Assembly (NCBI GenBank): GCA_000024525.1
Contig: CP001769.1
Span: 3,505,001-3,569,000 of the forward strand
Reading direction: 5' to 3'
DNA length: 64,000 nucleotides
From: Spirosoma linguale DSM 74
GTDB taxonomy: Bacteria > Bacteroidota > Bacteroidia > Cytophagales > Spirosomataceae
The notes under the pieces are model-generated. The model did not search any database. It worked only from the letters and a program-made list of their open reading frames with translations, and was not told the DNA's origin. Shown in pieces: positions 7,896 to 18,172 of this stretch (position 1 is the first letter of the stretch; each line of letters begins with the position of its first letter). Made by a program: the position numbers and the translations under genes.

Positions 7896-10163
7896 ATGAA
7901 TCAGAAAATCCGGCGCGAAGATGCCCTTGACTACCACGCCAAAGGGCGTCCGGGAAAACTTGAAGTCGTACCAACTAAGGAATATAATACGCAGCGCGAC
8001 CTTTCTCTTGCTTACTCTCCCGGCGTTGCCGAACCGTGTCTGGCCATTGAAGCAAACCCGGACGATGCCTTCAAGTACACCGCCAAAGGAAATCTGGTGG
8101 CCGTTATCAGCAACGGAACGGCCGTTTTAGGACTGGGCAATATCGGTCCGGACGCCAGCAAACCCGTTATGGAGGGAAAAGGGTTGCTGTTTAAAATCTA
8201 TTCCGACATCGACGTTTTTGACCTTGAACTGAACACGACCAACATCGACGAGTTTGTCCGAACGGTCAAGATTCTGGAACCCACCTTTGGCGGAGTCAAT
8301 CTGGAAGACATCAAAGCACCGGAATGTTTCGAAATTGAAGAACGGCTCAAACGGGAGATGAACATCCCCGTTATGCACGACGACCAGCACGGAACGGCCA
8401 TTGTGAGCGGGGCGGCTTTGCTCAACGCACTCGAACTGGTAAACAAGCCCATCGAAACCGCCAAATTCGTCATTCTGGGCGCTGGAGCAGCCGCTATCTC
8501 GTGCGCGCGCCAGTACATTGCCCTCGGAGCCAAACACGAAAACATGGTGATGTTCGATGTGAACGGCCCCCTGCGCACCGACCGCACCGACCTGAGCGAA
8601 CTCATGCAACCGTTTGCCACCAGCCGCGACATCAAAACGCTGGAGGATGCTTTTGCCGGAGCCGATGTGTTTGTAGGTTTGTCGAAGGGAAATATCGTCA
8701 GTCAGGATATGATTCGCCTGATGGCCAAAGATGCCGTTGTGTTTGCTATGGCCAATCCGAATCCGGAAATCAGTTACGACGACGCTATGGCCGCCCGGCC
8801 CGATATTATCATGGCTACGGGTCGCTCCGATTACCCGAATCAGGTTAACAACGTTCTCGGTTTCCCGTACATTTTTCGGGGAGCGCTCGACGTTCGGGCT
8901 ACGGAAATTAACGAAGCCATGAAGCTGGCCGCTACCTACGCGCTGGCCGACTTAGCCAAAAAACCCGTACCGGACCTGGTCAATCTGGCCTATGGGGAAT
9001 CGAACATGATCTTTGGCCGGACGTATATTCTGCCCAAACCCGTTGACCCGCGGCTGCTGTCTACTGTGGCTCCGGCGGTGGCGAAAGCCGCCATCGAGTC
9101 AGGAGTGGCGCGGTCGCCCATTACGGACTGGGAAGCTTACGAACACCAACTCGCCCGCCGATTGGGACAGGATAACCAGATTTCGCGGGTTATTCTGACG
9201 AAAGCCAAAGCGAACCCCAAACGGGTTGTTTTTGCCGATGCCGAGAATCTGAAAGTATTGAAAGCGGCTCAACAGGTGCGGGACGAAGGCATTGCGCACC
9301 CGATTCTATTAGGCGAACGGGCCAAAATCGAACATCTTATCCAGGAAAACAGCCTTGATTTAGGGCACATTCCGATTCTCGATCCCCGCGCACCTGAGCA
9401 GGCTGGGCTGATCGAGAAGTTTGCGAGCGTGTATTTTGATAAGCGCAAACGCAAGGGCGTTAACCCGACCGAATCGCGGAAGATGATGTACTACCGCAAT
9501 TATTTCGGGGCCATGATGGTCGAAACCGGTGAGGCCGACGCCCTGATTTCGGGGTTGACGGGTTCGTATCCCGAAACCATCCGGCCAGCGCTCCAGATCA
9601 TTGGTATCGAGCCGGGCGTTAAACGCGTAGCGGGGATGTATATTCTGCTCACTAAGCGCGGGCCACTGTTCTTCTCCGATACCACGGTAAACTTTAACCC
9701 CACAGCGGAGGAAATCGTTGAAATTACCGAGCTGACCGCCCAAACCGTTGAGCGGTTCAACATAAAACCGCGTATTGCGCTGGTCACGTATTCGAACTTT
9801 GGCAGCGCCAAGGGGGAAGATGCCGAGAAAATGAATCGGGCCGTCGAAATTCTACAGCGCAAACACCCCGACCTGGTGGTGGATGGAGAAATTCAGGCCC
9901 ACTTAGCGTTCAATACCGAGCTGCTTCAGCAAAACCACCCATTCAGCAAGCTTGTCGGCGAAGGGGCGAATACGCTCATCTTCCCGAACCTGTCGGCGGC
10001 AAACATCGCCTACAACTTAATGAGTGAAGCGGCAGGTTTCGACACTATTGGACCAATTCTGCTTGGTATCCGCAAGCCGGTCTATGTGCTGCAGTTGGGT
10101 TCGTCAGAGCGCGAAATTGTCAATATGGTCGCCATTGCGGTCGTGGAAGCACAAGGGAAGTAA
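7896..10163 (+). CDS. maeB: NADP-dependent malic enzyme with phosphotransacetylase-like C-terminal domain
   Basis: Decarboxylates malate to pyruvate with NADP, in the cytoplasm. The 755-residue length matches the large MaeB type (about 759). Residues 1-410 are the malic enzyme part: [21 protein letters not shown], metal-site [11 protein letters not shown] and the NAD(P) fold [17 protein letters not shown]. Residues 430-755 are a PTA/PTB-like domain ([22 protein letters not shown]), which in E. coli MaeB is regulatory and lacks transacetylase activity. Start is ATG at 7896; an imperfect -7 box TACCTTCG lies at 7858-7865. A long inverted repeat separates it from trpS. Confidence 0.95.
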   Translation: MNQKIRREDALDYHAKGRPGKLEVVPTKEYNTQRDLSLAYSPGVAEPCLAIEANPDDAFKYTAKGNLVAVISNGTAVLGLGNIGPDASKPVMEGKGLLFKIYSDIDVFDLELNTTNIDEFVRTVKILEPTFGGVNLEDIKAPECFEIEERLKREMNIPVMHDDQHGTAIVSGAALLNALELVNKPIETAKFVILGAGAAAISCARQYIALGAKHENMVMFDVNGPLRTDRTDLSELMQPFATSRDIKTLEDAFAGADVFVGLSKGNIVSQDMIRLMAKDAVVFAMANPNPEISYDDAMAARPDIIMATGRSDYPNQVNNVLGFPYIFRGALDVRATEINEAMKLAATYALADLAKKPVPDLVNLAYGESNMIFGRTYILPKPVDPRLLSTVAPAVAKAAIESGVARSPITDWEAYEHQLARRLGQDNQISRVILTKAKANPKRVVFADAENLKVLKAAQQVRDEGIAHPILLGERAKIEHLIQENSLDLGHIPILDPRAPEQAGLIEKFASVYFDKRKRKGVNPTESRKMMYYRNYFGAMMVETGEADALISGLTGSYPETIRPALQIIGIEPGVKRVAGMYILLTKRGPLFFSDTTVNFNPTAEEIVEITELTAQTVERFNIKPRIALVTYSNFGSAKGEDAEKMNRAVEILQRKHPDLVVDGEIQAHLAFNTELLQQNHPFSKLVGEGANTLIFPNLSAANIAYNLMSEAAGFDTIGPILLGIRKPVYVLQLGSSEREIVNMVAIAVVEAQGK

Positions 10164-10166
10164 GAA

Positions 10167-10306
10167 GTTAGTATTAGGAGCGAGGAGTATTTTTTTAAGG
10201 AGTTAGGAGTTAGGAGCGAGGAGTGAGGAGGGCTGACCGGACCGGCGCCAGCAAAAAATACGCGTCAGCCCTCCTCACTCCTCGCTCCTAACTCCTAACT
10301 CCTAAC
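10167..10306. repeat. intercistronic hairpin with perfect 37-bp arms built of AGGAGT-type words
   Basis: The arms 10201-10237 and 10264-10300 are exact inverted copies, with a 26-nt loop. Each arm is made of short repeated words such as TTAGGAG and CGAGGAGTGAGG. A further direct partial copy (GTATTAGGAGCGAGGAGT) precedes the left arm at 10171-10188; the same 18-mer occurs in the hairpin at 32906-33003. It fills the gap between maeB and trpS, ending 14-20 bp before the trpS start. No T run follows, so it is not a classic terminator. Confidence 0.9.
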
Positions 10307-10319
10307 AACTAAAAAACCC

Positions 10320-11297
10320 ATGTCACGAATTTTAACGGGTATTCAAAGTAGCGGTCGACCGCATTTAGGCAACATTCTGGGGGCCATTAAGCCCGCCATT
10401 GACTTATCGAAACAGCCCGACAATGAGTCGTTTTTATTCATTGCGGATCTTCATTCCTTAACGACCATCAAAGATGGCCCAACCCGTCGGGAGTATACGC
10501 GGGCTGTGGCCGCTACCTGGCTGGCTTTTGGGCTGGATACCGCCAAGAACACCTTCTGGCGGCAGTCGCGGGTGGCCGAGCACACGGAACTGGCGTGGCA
10601 CCTGAGCTGCTTCACCCCCGTTCCGATGCTGAATAACGCTACCTCGTTTAAGGAAAAATCGGACCGCTCCAGTGGTCCGGCCAATACGGGGCTGTTCGTT
10701 TATCCGGTATTGCAGGCCGCCGATATTCTGCTCTACGATGCCGAGATCATACCCGTTGGGAAAGACCAGCGACAACACATTGAAATGACCCGCGACATTG
10801 CCAGTGCCTTTAACAGACAGTACGACGAAGACGTGTTCGTACTGCCCGAAGCCCGGATTGACGACCGGCTCATGACAATTCCAGGTATCGACGGGGCTAA
10901 GATGAGCAAGTCATATAACAACTACATCGACATTTTTCTGCCGGAAAACGAGCTATGGAAAGTGATCAAGAAAATAAAGTCGGACTCAACACCACTCGAA
11001 GACCCCAAAGACCCTACTACCGATATTACTTTTCAGTTGTATTCGTTGCTGGCGTCGGACGAAAAGGTTGCTGAAATGCGAAGCCTTTACGAAGGAGGAA
11101 ATTACGGGTATGGGATGGCGAAAAAAGCATTTTACGAACTCATTCTGAAGCAGTTTGCCGAAGAGCGTGAGCGGTTCACCTACTACATGACCAACAACGA
11201 TGCGCTGGAAGCCGAGCTTCAGGCGGGTGAGGCCAAAGCCCGGCTTGTGGCTGGTCAGACGATTGCCAGGGTGCGTGAAAAACTAGGTTTTAACTAA
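10320..11297 (+). CDS. trpS: tryptophan-tRNA ligase
   Basis: Charges tRNA-Trp with tryptophan; class Ic aminoacyl-tRNA synthetase, cytoplasmic. 325 residues, the normal bacterial size. The class I signature is the PHLGNILGAIKP segment (HIGH equivalent) near residue 16, and the second signature is GAKMSKSYNN near residue 196. TGIQSSGRPHLGN is the typical opening. The hairpin repeat just upstream may influence its expression, since no separate promoter is obvious between the repeat and the ATG. Confidence 0.97.
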   Translation: MSRILTGIQSSGRPHLGNILGAIKPAIDLSKQPDNESFLFIADLHSLTTIKDGPTRREYTRAVAATWLAFGLDTAKNTFWRQSRVAEHTELAWHLSCFTPVPMLNNATSFKEKSDRSSGPANTGLFVYPVLQAADILLYDAEIIPVGKDQRQHIEMTRDIASAFNRQYDEDVFVLPEARIDDRLMTIPGIDGAKMSKSYNNYIDIFLPENELWKVIKKIKSDSTPLEDPKDPTTDITFQLYSLLASDEKVAEMRSLYEGGNYGYGMAKKAFYELILKQFAEERERFTYYMTNNDALEAELQAGEAKARLVAGQTIARVREKLGFN

Positions 11298-11411
11298 CTG
11301 GTCAACAGAAAACTACCGTTAACACAGATGATTTGGGAAAAAGGGGCAGCTCTGTTTATTTTCACCTCTGTCTACAGACGTGAATTCCACAACTTCCCTC
11401 ACCCTACAATC

Positions 11412-11645
11412 ATGAATAATCAAACCTCTGCCTACAAGCTGAACTCGGTTCAACTGAACCCGCGCGAACGTCATTTTTTACAACTGGCCTGCTCTGAGTT
11501 AACGTACGTTCAAATCGCCGACCAAATGTGCGTTAGTCCCCGTACGGTGGATGGGTATCGTGAAACGCTTTTCGAACGATTCAGTGTAAAAAGCAGGGTT
11601 GGTCTGGCGCTTTGGGCCGTACGAACCGGTCTGGTAACACCCTGA
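11412..11645 (+). CDS. orphan LuxR/GerE-type HTH protein
   Basis: A stand-alone helix-turn-helix of about 77 residues. The region LNPRERHFLQLACSELTYVQ followed by IADQMCVSPRTVDGYRETLF is a GerE/LuxR DNA-binding domain, complete with the recognition helix. There is no receiver or ligand-binding domain. I take ATG at 11412; an in-frame ATG at 11328 would add 28 unrelated residues. It may bind DNA alone or as partner of another regulator. The nearest downstream genes are the TonB receptor/DUF4249 pair, but a 192-bp gap separates them and regulation is only a guess. Confidence 0.75.
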   Translation: MNNQTSAYKLNSVQLNPRERHFLQLACSELTYVQIADQMCVSPRTVDGYRETLFERFSVKSRVGLALWAVRTGLVTP

Positions 11646-11837
11646 TTATATCGGCTTTAAGGACTGATTCGTCTAAACCAGACGTCATTTCCAATAGTCT
11701 GGGCTTGCCAACGTACCATCAACGCATCGAAACTAGTACGTTGGCAAGTTACAGTTAAAGCCAGAAGTTGTAGATGTTAAGTAATTTTACTTACTTGTTG
11801 TCAAGTCCGAAAACTTTTTTAACCTGCATTTGGACCG

Positions 11838-14249
11838 ATGAGGCCAATGAAGGTTCTTTACTATCTCCTTTTAACAACATCCCTTTCTCTTAACGGCCTG
11901 GCTCAGTCCACGTTTTTCCTGAGCGGTTATGTACGCGATGCCGCCGGACAGCCGTTATCCGGCTCATCGCTACTGGTACTGGACACGGGCTATGGAACGA
12001 TCACTGATTCGTTGGGTTACTATCGGCTTCCGATTCCCAAAGGGCTACAAACAATTCAGTTCTCTCACCAGGGCTTTGAAACCCAACAACCCAGCCTGAC
12101 CATCCGGGCAAACACCACCCTGAGTGTTTCTCTGGTAGAGCGAATCTCCCTCTTGCGGGAAGCTACAGTGACAGGTAATCAACCCGGTCAGGCGGTAAGT
12201 AGCAATACCGTTGGCCTAACCACCCTTTCTGTACGTGCTCTGCGAACATTACCGGTACTGCTGGGCGAACTGGACGTCATGCGTTCGGTTCAACTACTGC
12301 CGGGCGTAAGTAGTGTTGGGGAGGCTTCTTCCGGTTTTAACGTGCGTGGGGGCAGTGCTGATCAAAACCTGATGCTGCTCGATGAAGTACCCTTATTCAA
12401 TGCACAACATCTTTTAGGCTTCTTGTCGGTGTTTAACCCCGATGTAGTGCAGGACATGTCGTTCTATCGAGGAACAGCCCCGGCCGGTTACGGAGGCCGG
12501 ACGGCCTCTGTACTTCAGGTTCGGCTTCGCGATGCCAATGCCACAAAACCGGAGTTGGTTATAGGGTTGGGGCTGTTAAGTAGCCGACTCAAGCTGGAAG
12601 CTCCCCTGATTCGCCAGAAGTTGACCGTCTACATAGCAGGTCGACTCTCTACGGTTAATCCCTTACTGGCCCTGTTCCCGGTTCGGGCATTGACAGGCGT
12701 ACGGGGTGGTTTTCACGACCTGACGGCCCGTATCGATTACCGGCCCAATGCCCGCAATAAAATATCACTGACCGCTTTCAGCAGCGCCGATCGCTTTACA
12801 TTGCCGGGTGACTCGCTACGTCAAGTGGAACTCAGCGGCTCGTCGTCTACCTTTAGCTGGCAGACCCGCTCCCTGACGCTACATTGGTCACATTACCTGT
12901 CGGCTCGCTGGCAGGCTCAAAGCAGCATTGTCTGGAGCCGCTACCGGGCAATGGTGAGCACACCCGACTCGGCCAGTGCCTACCGGTTAACCTCCGGCAT
13001 CGATTATACACACGTTAAAACCAATTTCACGTACACTCCTAATGACCATTGGCATACCGATATGGGGATTATTGGCATACGATATGGGGTGACGGCGGGG
13101 CAGCTTGATGCTTTGGGAGCTTCCTCCCAGATCAATCCTGTTTCGCTCCCTAACGAACAGGCTCTGGAAAGCGCACTCTACACCCATACTGACCTGACAC
13201 TAAGCAAGCAGTGGTCGATGCAGGCGGGTTTGCGGGTGTCGGGGATGGCCCGACTGGGGCCCGACATAACCTACCGCTACCGTCCGGGGCAAACTCCCTC
13301 TTCCGAAACGCTTCTGGACTCGGTCGAAACCTCCAGCGGTCGATTCTCGACGACATTCGGCAACGTTGAGCCCCGACTGTCGGTCCGTTGGGCACCCGGC
13401 GAACGCTACTCGTTCAAGTTGGGTATCGGTCGCATGGTGCAGTACCTACAATTGCTTTCCAATACAACGGCCTCCCTGCCAGCCGATCGCTGGAAAATAG
13501 CCGATACGCATTTACGTTTACAAATCGCGGATCAAGTGTCTCTGGGGTATTTCCACTACCTGCCAAAGGCCGCTGTTGAAGTATCTATTGAAGGGTTTTA
13601 TAAACGGCTGACCGGTGTTAATGACTTTCGGGGAAACGTGCCCTTACTGCTGAACCCTTACCCCGAAACTGCCGTCTTGCAGGGAAATGGGTTTGCTCGC
13701 GGGCTGGAAGTATTTATCCGGCGAAGTAGCGGACTTCTGACGGGCTGGCTCAGCTACACGTTTTCCCAGACCCGCTACCTCATCGCCGGAGCCAGCCCGT
13801 CAGAAACGGTAAACAATGGTCAGTATTACCCCGCTGGTCATGACCGGCCGCACGTTCTGAATGCCGTACTTAACTACAAACTAAATTCCCGAGTGAGCCT
13901 GTCGTTAAACGGCATCTATAACTCGGGGCGTCCCGTAACGTATCCGGTTGCCAAGATTTATGTCGGCAACCGCATCGTCCCCTATTATACAGATCGCAAT
14001 CAAAGCCGCCTTCCCGATTACTTGCGTGCCGATATTAGTCTGACGATCAGCAACCCACGTGGGAGCGGGCGACGGTTTGAAAGCGACTGGAATTTCTCAC
14101 TTTACAACATGCTGGGTCGTCGCAACGCTTATTCCATTTATGTGCAGACTACCCCACGATACGCCGACTACTACAATATAGTGACCGCTTATAAATTCTC
14201 CGTCTTGGGCGCAGTCATTCCGTCCATAAGTTATACTATTCGCCTATGA
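11838..14249 (+). CDS. TonB-dependent outer-membrane receptor with carboxypeptidase-like N-terminal domain
   Basis: An 803-residue outer-membrane importer. A signal peptide ends near LNGLAQS (residue 23). Residues 26-105 form a carboxypeptidase-regulatory-like beta domain (SGYVRDAAGQPLSGSSLLVL). The plug domain follows, including LLPGVSSVGEASSGFNVRGG and SADQNLMLLDEVPLFN, then the barrel. Substrate is unknown. The stop overlaps the start of the downstream DUF4249 lipoprotein gene (ATGA overlap), so the two are translationally coupled; this pair is a common Bacteroidota unit in which the lipoprotein is thought to assist the receptor. Confidence 0.92.
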   Translation: MRPMKVLYYLLLTTSLSLNGLAQSTFFLSGYVRDAAGQPLSGSSLLVLDTGYGTITDSLGYYRLPIPKGLQTIQFSHQGFETQQPSLTIRANTTLSVSLVERISLLREATVTGNQPGQAVSSNTVGLTTLSVRALRTLPVLLGELDVMRSVQLLPGVSSVGEASSGFNVRGGSADQNLMLLDEVPLFNAQHLLGFLSVFNPDVVQDMSFYRGTAPAGYGGRTASVLQVRLRDANATKPELVIGLGLLSSRLKLEAPLIRQKLTVYIAGRLSTVNPLLALFPVRALTGVRGGFHDLTARIDYRPNARNKISLTAFSSADRFTLPGDSLRQVELSGSSSTFSWQTRSLTLHWSHYLSARWQAQSSIVWSRYRAMVSTPDSASAYRLTSGIDYTHVKTNFTYTPNDHWHTDMGIIGIRYGVTAGQLDALGASSQINPVSLPNEQALESALYTHTDLTLSKQWSMQAGLRVSGMARLGPDITYRYRPGQTPSSETLLDSVETSSGRFSTTFGNVEPRLSVRWAPGERYSFKLGIGRMVQYLQLLSNTTASLPADRWKIADTHLRLQIADQVSLGYFHYLPKAAVEVSIEGFYKRLTGVNDFRGNVPLLLNPYPETAVLQGNGFARGLEVFIRRSSGLLTGWLSYTFSQTRYLIAGASPSETVNNGQYYPAGHDRPHVLNAVLNYKLNSRVSLSLNGIYNSGRPVTYPVAKIYVGNRIVPYYTDRNQSRLPDYLRADISLTISNPRGSGRRFESDWNFSLYNMLGRRNAYSIYVQTTPRYADYYNIVTAYKFSVLGAVIPSISYTIRL

Positions 14250-15283
14250 CAGGTCGTCTCTGGTTACTCATCCTGTTCCTGTCAGCCGTATCCTGCGTAG
14301 AACCTTATGACCCGCAGTTGAAAGGTGGAACGAAATACTTGGTATTTGAAGGAACCCTCACCAACGCTCCCGGCCCCTACCGGTTTACGCTGACGTTTTC
14401 GGCGGGCTACAACAGTCAAGAGAGCGTCTTTGATGAGCGGGTGAAGGGGGCCACTATGACTCTTTCCGACGACCAGAACCGGCGTACGATTTTCCTTGAC
14501 GATGGCCGGGGAAACTTCAGTTCACCAGCGGGTTTTCGAGGGGAGACAGACCGCACCTATACGCTGTCCATTGCTTACCAGGGGATGACCTACCGCTCCG
14601 ACCCCGAACTCCTGCGGCCAGTTGCACCCATTGACACCGTATACACCCGGTTTCAACCCATTGCCCAGCCCGGCAGTACCATTAACGGCGAGTTTAAGGT
14701 TTTTATCGACGTTATCGATCCGCCTGGTGAGGAGAACTATTACCAGTGGGATTGGATTCACTTCGAAAAAGCCGATCAATGTTTACTGTTCAGGCCCAGC
14801 GGCACAAACGTGACCTATGCCCAGAGATGCTGCTCTGACTGCTGGAACATCACCCGTAGCACAGGTCAGATTTTGCTGGCCTCTGACCGGCTCATTAATG
14901 GACGTCGACTAAGCGGTCAGCGTGTAGGTGCCGTACCGAATGATGATATTTCGCCTTATTATCTGCGTATTGGCCAACAGTCCTTAAATCGGGGGGCTTA
15001 TCAATACTGGCTGGCGATTCAAAACCTAACGGGTAATGTGGGCAGTGTCTTCGATGTACCACCCGCTGCACTGACGGGTAATTTGCGAAATACAAATCCC
15101 GCCGGGCCACCACTATTGGGGTATTTTCAGGTATCGGCCCGGCGGGAAAAAATTGTGTATATCAACCGACTTAGCGCTCCTTTATTGCCCTTTGCTGTAT
15201 CCGAATTTCCCTTCTGGAGTACGTGCACAGCTTGTACCGAAAGTTCATACCGCACAGAGCAACGACCAGATGGCTGGCGATAA
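14246..15283 (+). CDS. DUF4249 family lipoprotein
   Basis: A 345-residue exported lipoprotein. Signal MTGRLWLLILFLSAVSC ends in a lipobox with Cys17, followed by VEPYDP. The DUF4249 pattern is visible: a beta-rich body (FEGTLTNAPGPYRFTL) then YYLRIGQQSLNRGAYQYW. Two cysteine clusters, RCCSDCW and STCTACTES, could form disulphides in the periplasm. It overlaps the upstream TonB receptor gene by 4 bp and is probably its surface or periplasmic partner. No substrate can be named. Confidence 0.88.
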   Translation: MTGRLWLLILFLSAVSCVEPYDPQLKGGTKYLVFEGTLTNAPGPYRFTLTFSAGYNSQESVFDERVKGATMTLSDDQNRRTIFLDDGRGNFSSPAGFRGETDRTYTLSIAYQGMTYRSDPELLRPVAPIDTVYTRFQPIAQPGSTINGEFKVFIDVIDPPGEENYYQWDWIHFEKADQCLLFRPSGTNVTYAQRCCSDCWNITRSTGQILLASDRLINGRRLSGQRVGAVPNDDISPYYLRIGQQSLNRGAYQYWLAIQNLTGNVGSVFDVPPAALTGNLRNTNPAGPPLLGYFQVSARREKIVYINRLSAPLLPFAVSEFPFWSTCTACTESSYRTEQRPDGWR

Positions 15284-15323
15284 ATCATACTGAAACACCT
15301 TTTGAGATGAGTTAATAGGTAGC

Positions 15324-16367
15324 TCATTTGCCCGAACCGGCATTGCCGGGCGGGCGACGGGCCGTATTGCGGATATTGACCAGTTTGAGCAACAGATCGA
15401 ACCAGAACGGAGCCCCAAACGAAAGAGCTGCAGCCGATAGCACCCAGCCTAACAACGCGACGAGATGATCCTGCCCCGGTAACCAGGGGCCTTGTTTACC
15501 GGTAAGCACCCAGCCAACCGGCAACTTAAGATCGGCTACCCGACTTTTCACAAAATCGACATAGACCGCCTGCACCACAAGGCTGTCAGCACCCGTTAGC
15601 GATGGTTTGATCTGGATCTTCTCGCTGTCAAGAGCGTCTTTTGTAACAAGATTGGAGTCGTACTGAGCAAGCTGGCTTAAAAAAGCAGCATCTTTATTAA
15701 AGGATGCGCCCCCATTCGCCGTCGTTTTTACGGCGGCCTCTACCAATCGATCTCGCAGACCGTTGTCGTTGAAGAGCTGATTGGTGAGGTGAATGGTATC
15801 GACATTCAGCACCAAGGTTACGGCAATAGAAACACCCCAAACCACGCCCTGTGCGTAGCGCTTAAACCAGCCCGACACTTGCTCCATGTAGCCGTCATAC
15901 CATTTTTCCAGCTCCGATTTAAACGTCTGAAAGTTGTCGGATTTGGCCAGTATGGGTTCAATCAAGTCAATGACGGCCTTAAATTTTTCGGCATCGGGTT
16001 GGCTGCTGAGTTGTTTTATTTTGTCAAACGTCGCTTCTGTGGGCTTTAGTCCCGGCGGCACCGGGCCAGCCGAGCGGGTTAATAAGTCAATCAGCACCGT
16101 TGAAAAGGACTCAGCAGAGAGGTAGTTAATGGGCTTCAGGAAACCGGCAAACCGTTGCTGCTTGATTTTTGTAAGCTGATGGTCAAAAAAATCGTTTGCC
16201 AGGGCTTGCCCCAGTAATTTATCCAGCGCGATGCGGAGCAGCCTCGCCCGTTGCTCGATCAGGCTGTTGATTAATTCAACAATTCCCGAGACAAAAATGC
16301 TAAAAACGAAAAAGATGAAAACGAGCCCAATGGCAACATCGAGCAGTGTAGAGATGTTAATGTGCAT
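15324..16367 (-). CDS. three-span membrane protein of unknown function
   Basis: A 347-residue protein with hydrophobic segments at about residues 9-31 (VAIGLVFIFFVFSIFVSGIV), 172-192 and 305-330 (LLGWVLSAAALSFGAPFWFD). A charged, helical region of about 130 residues lies between the first two, and an extracytoplasmic or cytoplasmic domain between the last two. The C-terminal GAPFWFDLLLKLVNIRNT followed by a basic proline-rich tail is distinctive, and I recall it from hypothetical proteins of Bacteroidota. No enzymatic motif is visible. It is convergent with the DUF4249 gene. Confidence 0.72.
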   Translation of the reverse strand: MHINISTLLDVAIGLVFIFFVFSIFVSGIVELINSLIEQRARLLRIALDKLLGQALANDFFDHQLTKIKQQRFAGFLKPINYLSAESFSTVLIDLLTRSAGPVPPGLKPTEATFDKIKQLSSQPDAEKFKAVIDLIEPILAKSDNFQTFKSELEKWYDGYMEQVSGWFKRYAQGVVWGVSIAVTLVLNVDTIHLTNQLFNDNGLRDRLVEAAVKTTANGGASFNKDAAFLSQLAQYDSNLVTKDALDSEKIQIKPSLTGADSLVVQAVYVDFVKSRVADLKLPVGWVLTGKQGPWLPGQDHLVALLGWVLSAAALSFGAPFWFDLLLKLVNIRNTARRPPGNAGSGK

Positions 16368-16565
16368 GGTAGCTAACTTGTTTAGTGTGGTATTTCAAAG
16401 ATATAACCTCCGGTTAGTAGTTTAAAAATCAACCCATTAAACGGTAGCTAAACCAATATAAGCCGTGTTATTTAGCGTCTTCCTATAGTCTGTACACGAC
16501 AATCGCTTAACTTAGCCCGCCATTTCCCAGTGAACCGGTTAGTACCATAAACTATACAGTATTCC

Positions 16566-17480
16566 ATGCTTAACCTTGGATTTGTTTCGGCTATTCTAGC
16601 TGATTATGACCTCAACAGCGTGTTAAAGTTTGCCTCAGAGCATCAATTTAAATGCGTTGAACTGATGTGCTGGCCATCCGGCAATGCCGATGTACGTCGG
16701 TATGCTGGGGTGACGCATATTGACGTCGATAACCTGAATGTCGCCCAGATTCATGACCTGACCCGCCAGTATCGCGTGTCGATTTCAGGCCTGGGTTATT
16801 ATCCTAACCCGCTCGACCCAAACCCGGAACAGGCCGAGTTTTACCGGGAACATATCCAAAAAATTATTCGGGCGGCTGCCCGGCTCGGCGTTCCGGTGGT
16901 GAATACATTCATCGGCCGGAATCCATCGCTGAGTATTACTGATAACCTTAAACTATATGCCGAGCACTGGCCCGCTATTGTGAAAGAAGCGGAAGCCTGC
17001 AACGTCAAAATCGGCATCGAAAACTGCCCGATGTGGTTCACGGACGATGAGTGGCCGGGCGGCAAAAACCTCGCGACCACCCCCGCCATCTGGGACCGGA
17101 TGTTCGAGATTATCCCCTCGCGGGCGCTAGGCCTCAACTACGACCCAAGCCACCTGATCTGGCAGATGATGGACGAAGTAAAACCCATTTACGACTATCG
17201 TGACCGGCTGCACCATATCCACCTGAAAGACGTAAAACTGTACCGCGATAAATTGAACCGGGTGGGCATTATGGCCAATCCGCTGGAATACCACTCACCC
17301 AAATTGCCCGGCCTGGGCGATGTTCGCTGGCGTGACTTTTTTGCTGCTCTGACCGACGTTCGTTACCGGGGCCCGGTTTGCATCGAGGTGGAAGATAAGG
17401 CCTACGAAAGCCATCCGGAAGATGTGAAAACCGCCATCCTGACCGCCCGAAATTACCTACGTCAGTTTCTGGTATTGTAA
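16566..17480 (+). CDS. sugar phosphate isomerase/epimerase (xylose-isomerase-like TIM barrel)
   Basis: A 304-residue cytoplasmic TIM-barrel protein of the AP-endonuclease-2/xylose-isomerase-like superfamily. Metal-binding acidic and histidine residues are visible in IGIENCPMWF, LGLNYDPSHLIWQ, HHIHLKDVKLY and CIEVEDKAYE. The family includes inosose dehydratases, tagatose epimerases and similar isomerases of sugars or polyols; the substrate is not evident. It is followed after 3 bp by the PAP2 phosphatase gene, so the two are co-transcribed and possibly act on related sugar or lipid intermediates. Confidence 0.87.
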   Translation: MLNLGFVSAILADYDLNSVLKFASEHQFKCVELMCWPSGNADVRRYAGVTHIDVDNLNVAQIHDLTRQYRVSISGLGYYPNPLDPNPEQAEFYREHIQKIIRAAARLGVPVVNTFIGRNPSLSITDNLKLYAEHWPAIVKEAEACNVKIGIENCPMWFTDDEWPGGKNLATTPAIWDRMFEIIPSRALGLNYDPSHLIWQMMDEVKPIYDYRDRLHHIHLKDVKLYRDKLNRVGIMANPLEYHSPKLPGLGDVRWRDFFAALTDVRYRGPVCIEVEDKAYESHPEDVKTAILTARNYLRQFLVL

Positions 17481-17483
17481 TTC

Positions 17484-18059
17484 ATGATCGACGCACTTAA
17501 TCAACTGGACATCCGGTTCTTTCTCTGGCTGAATGGCCGTTATCTGCCCTGGCTCGATCCAATCATGATCTGGATCACGGAACGAAACAGTTGGATTCCC
17601 TTTTATGCGCTCCTGATTGGCTGGCTGATTTATCAATATCGCAGGCAGGCGGCTGGGTTCATTTTAACCATTATCGTGTCGGTTGCCCTGGCCGATCAGG
17701 TGGCGTCTTCGATCATTAAGCCCCTCACCCATCGGTTGCGGCCCTGCCATGAGCTATCTCTTCAAAAACTAATCCATCCGGTGCTTGAGTGTGGCGGGCA
17801 GTACGGTTTCTGCTCGTCGCACGCATCAACCACGTTTGCGCTGGCAACCAGCCTTTGGCTGATGTTGGGGAAAGCACATACCTGGCTGCGGTGGGGATTT
17901 TTATGGGCTGCCGTCGTTTCTTACAGTCGGATTTACGTGGCCGCTCATTACCCACTCGATGTTCTGGCGGGCACCGGCGTTGGCGTACTGGCAGCCGCCA
18001 TCAGTGTAACAGGTCTTAGAAAATGGCAGGATCGGTCCGGAAGCCGTAAAATAGCTTGA
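17484..18059 (+). CDS. PAP2-family membrane phosphatase
   Basis: A 191-residue integral membrane phosphatase. All three PAP2 signatures are present: K-x6-RP in KPLTHRLRPCH, the SGH-like CSSHASTTFALA, and SRIYVAAHYPLDVLAG with the catalytic histidine and aspartate. Hydrophobic spans surround these. Family members dephosphorylate undecaprenyl pyrophosphate, phosphatidic acid or other lipid phosphates at the periplasmic face; undecaprenyl pyrophosphate recycling is a reasonable guess. The start is 3 bp after the stop of the isomerase gene. Confidence 0.9.
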   Translation: MIDALNQLDIRFFLWLNGRYLPWLDPIMIWITERNSWIPFYALLIGWLIYQYRRQAAGFILTIIVSVALADQVASSIIKPLTHRLRPCHELSLQKLIHPVLECGGQYGFCSSHASTTFALATSLWLMLGKAHTWLRWGFLWAAVVSYSRIYVAAHYPLDVLAGTGVGVLAAAISVTGLRKWQDRSGSRKIA

Positions 18060-18172
18060 TCTCTTTCCGGGAATAACTTCCTGTGCGGCCCCTAACAATC
18101 CGGCGAACATATGGTTGAAAACTACGACGTGTCCGCAAAAAATATTCGCATACGGACCCCACGAGTAGTTCT

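Noticed and set aside
9360..9862. Open frames on the opposite strand of maeB
   Set aside because: They are frame shadows of a GC-biased coding region, with no domain, start context or promoter.
10201..10300. Terminator of maeB
   Set aside because: No T run follows the stem; it is better described as an intercistronic repeat.
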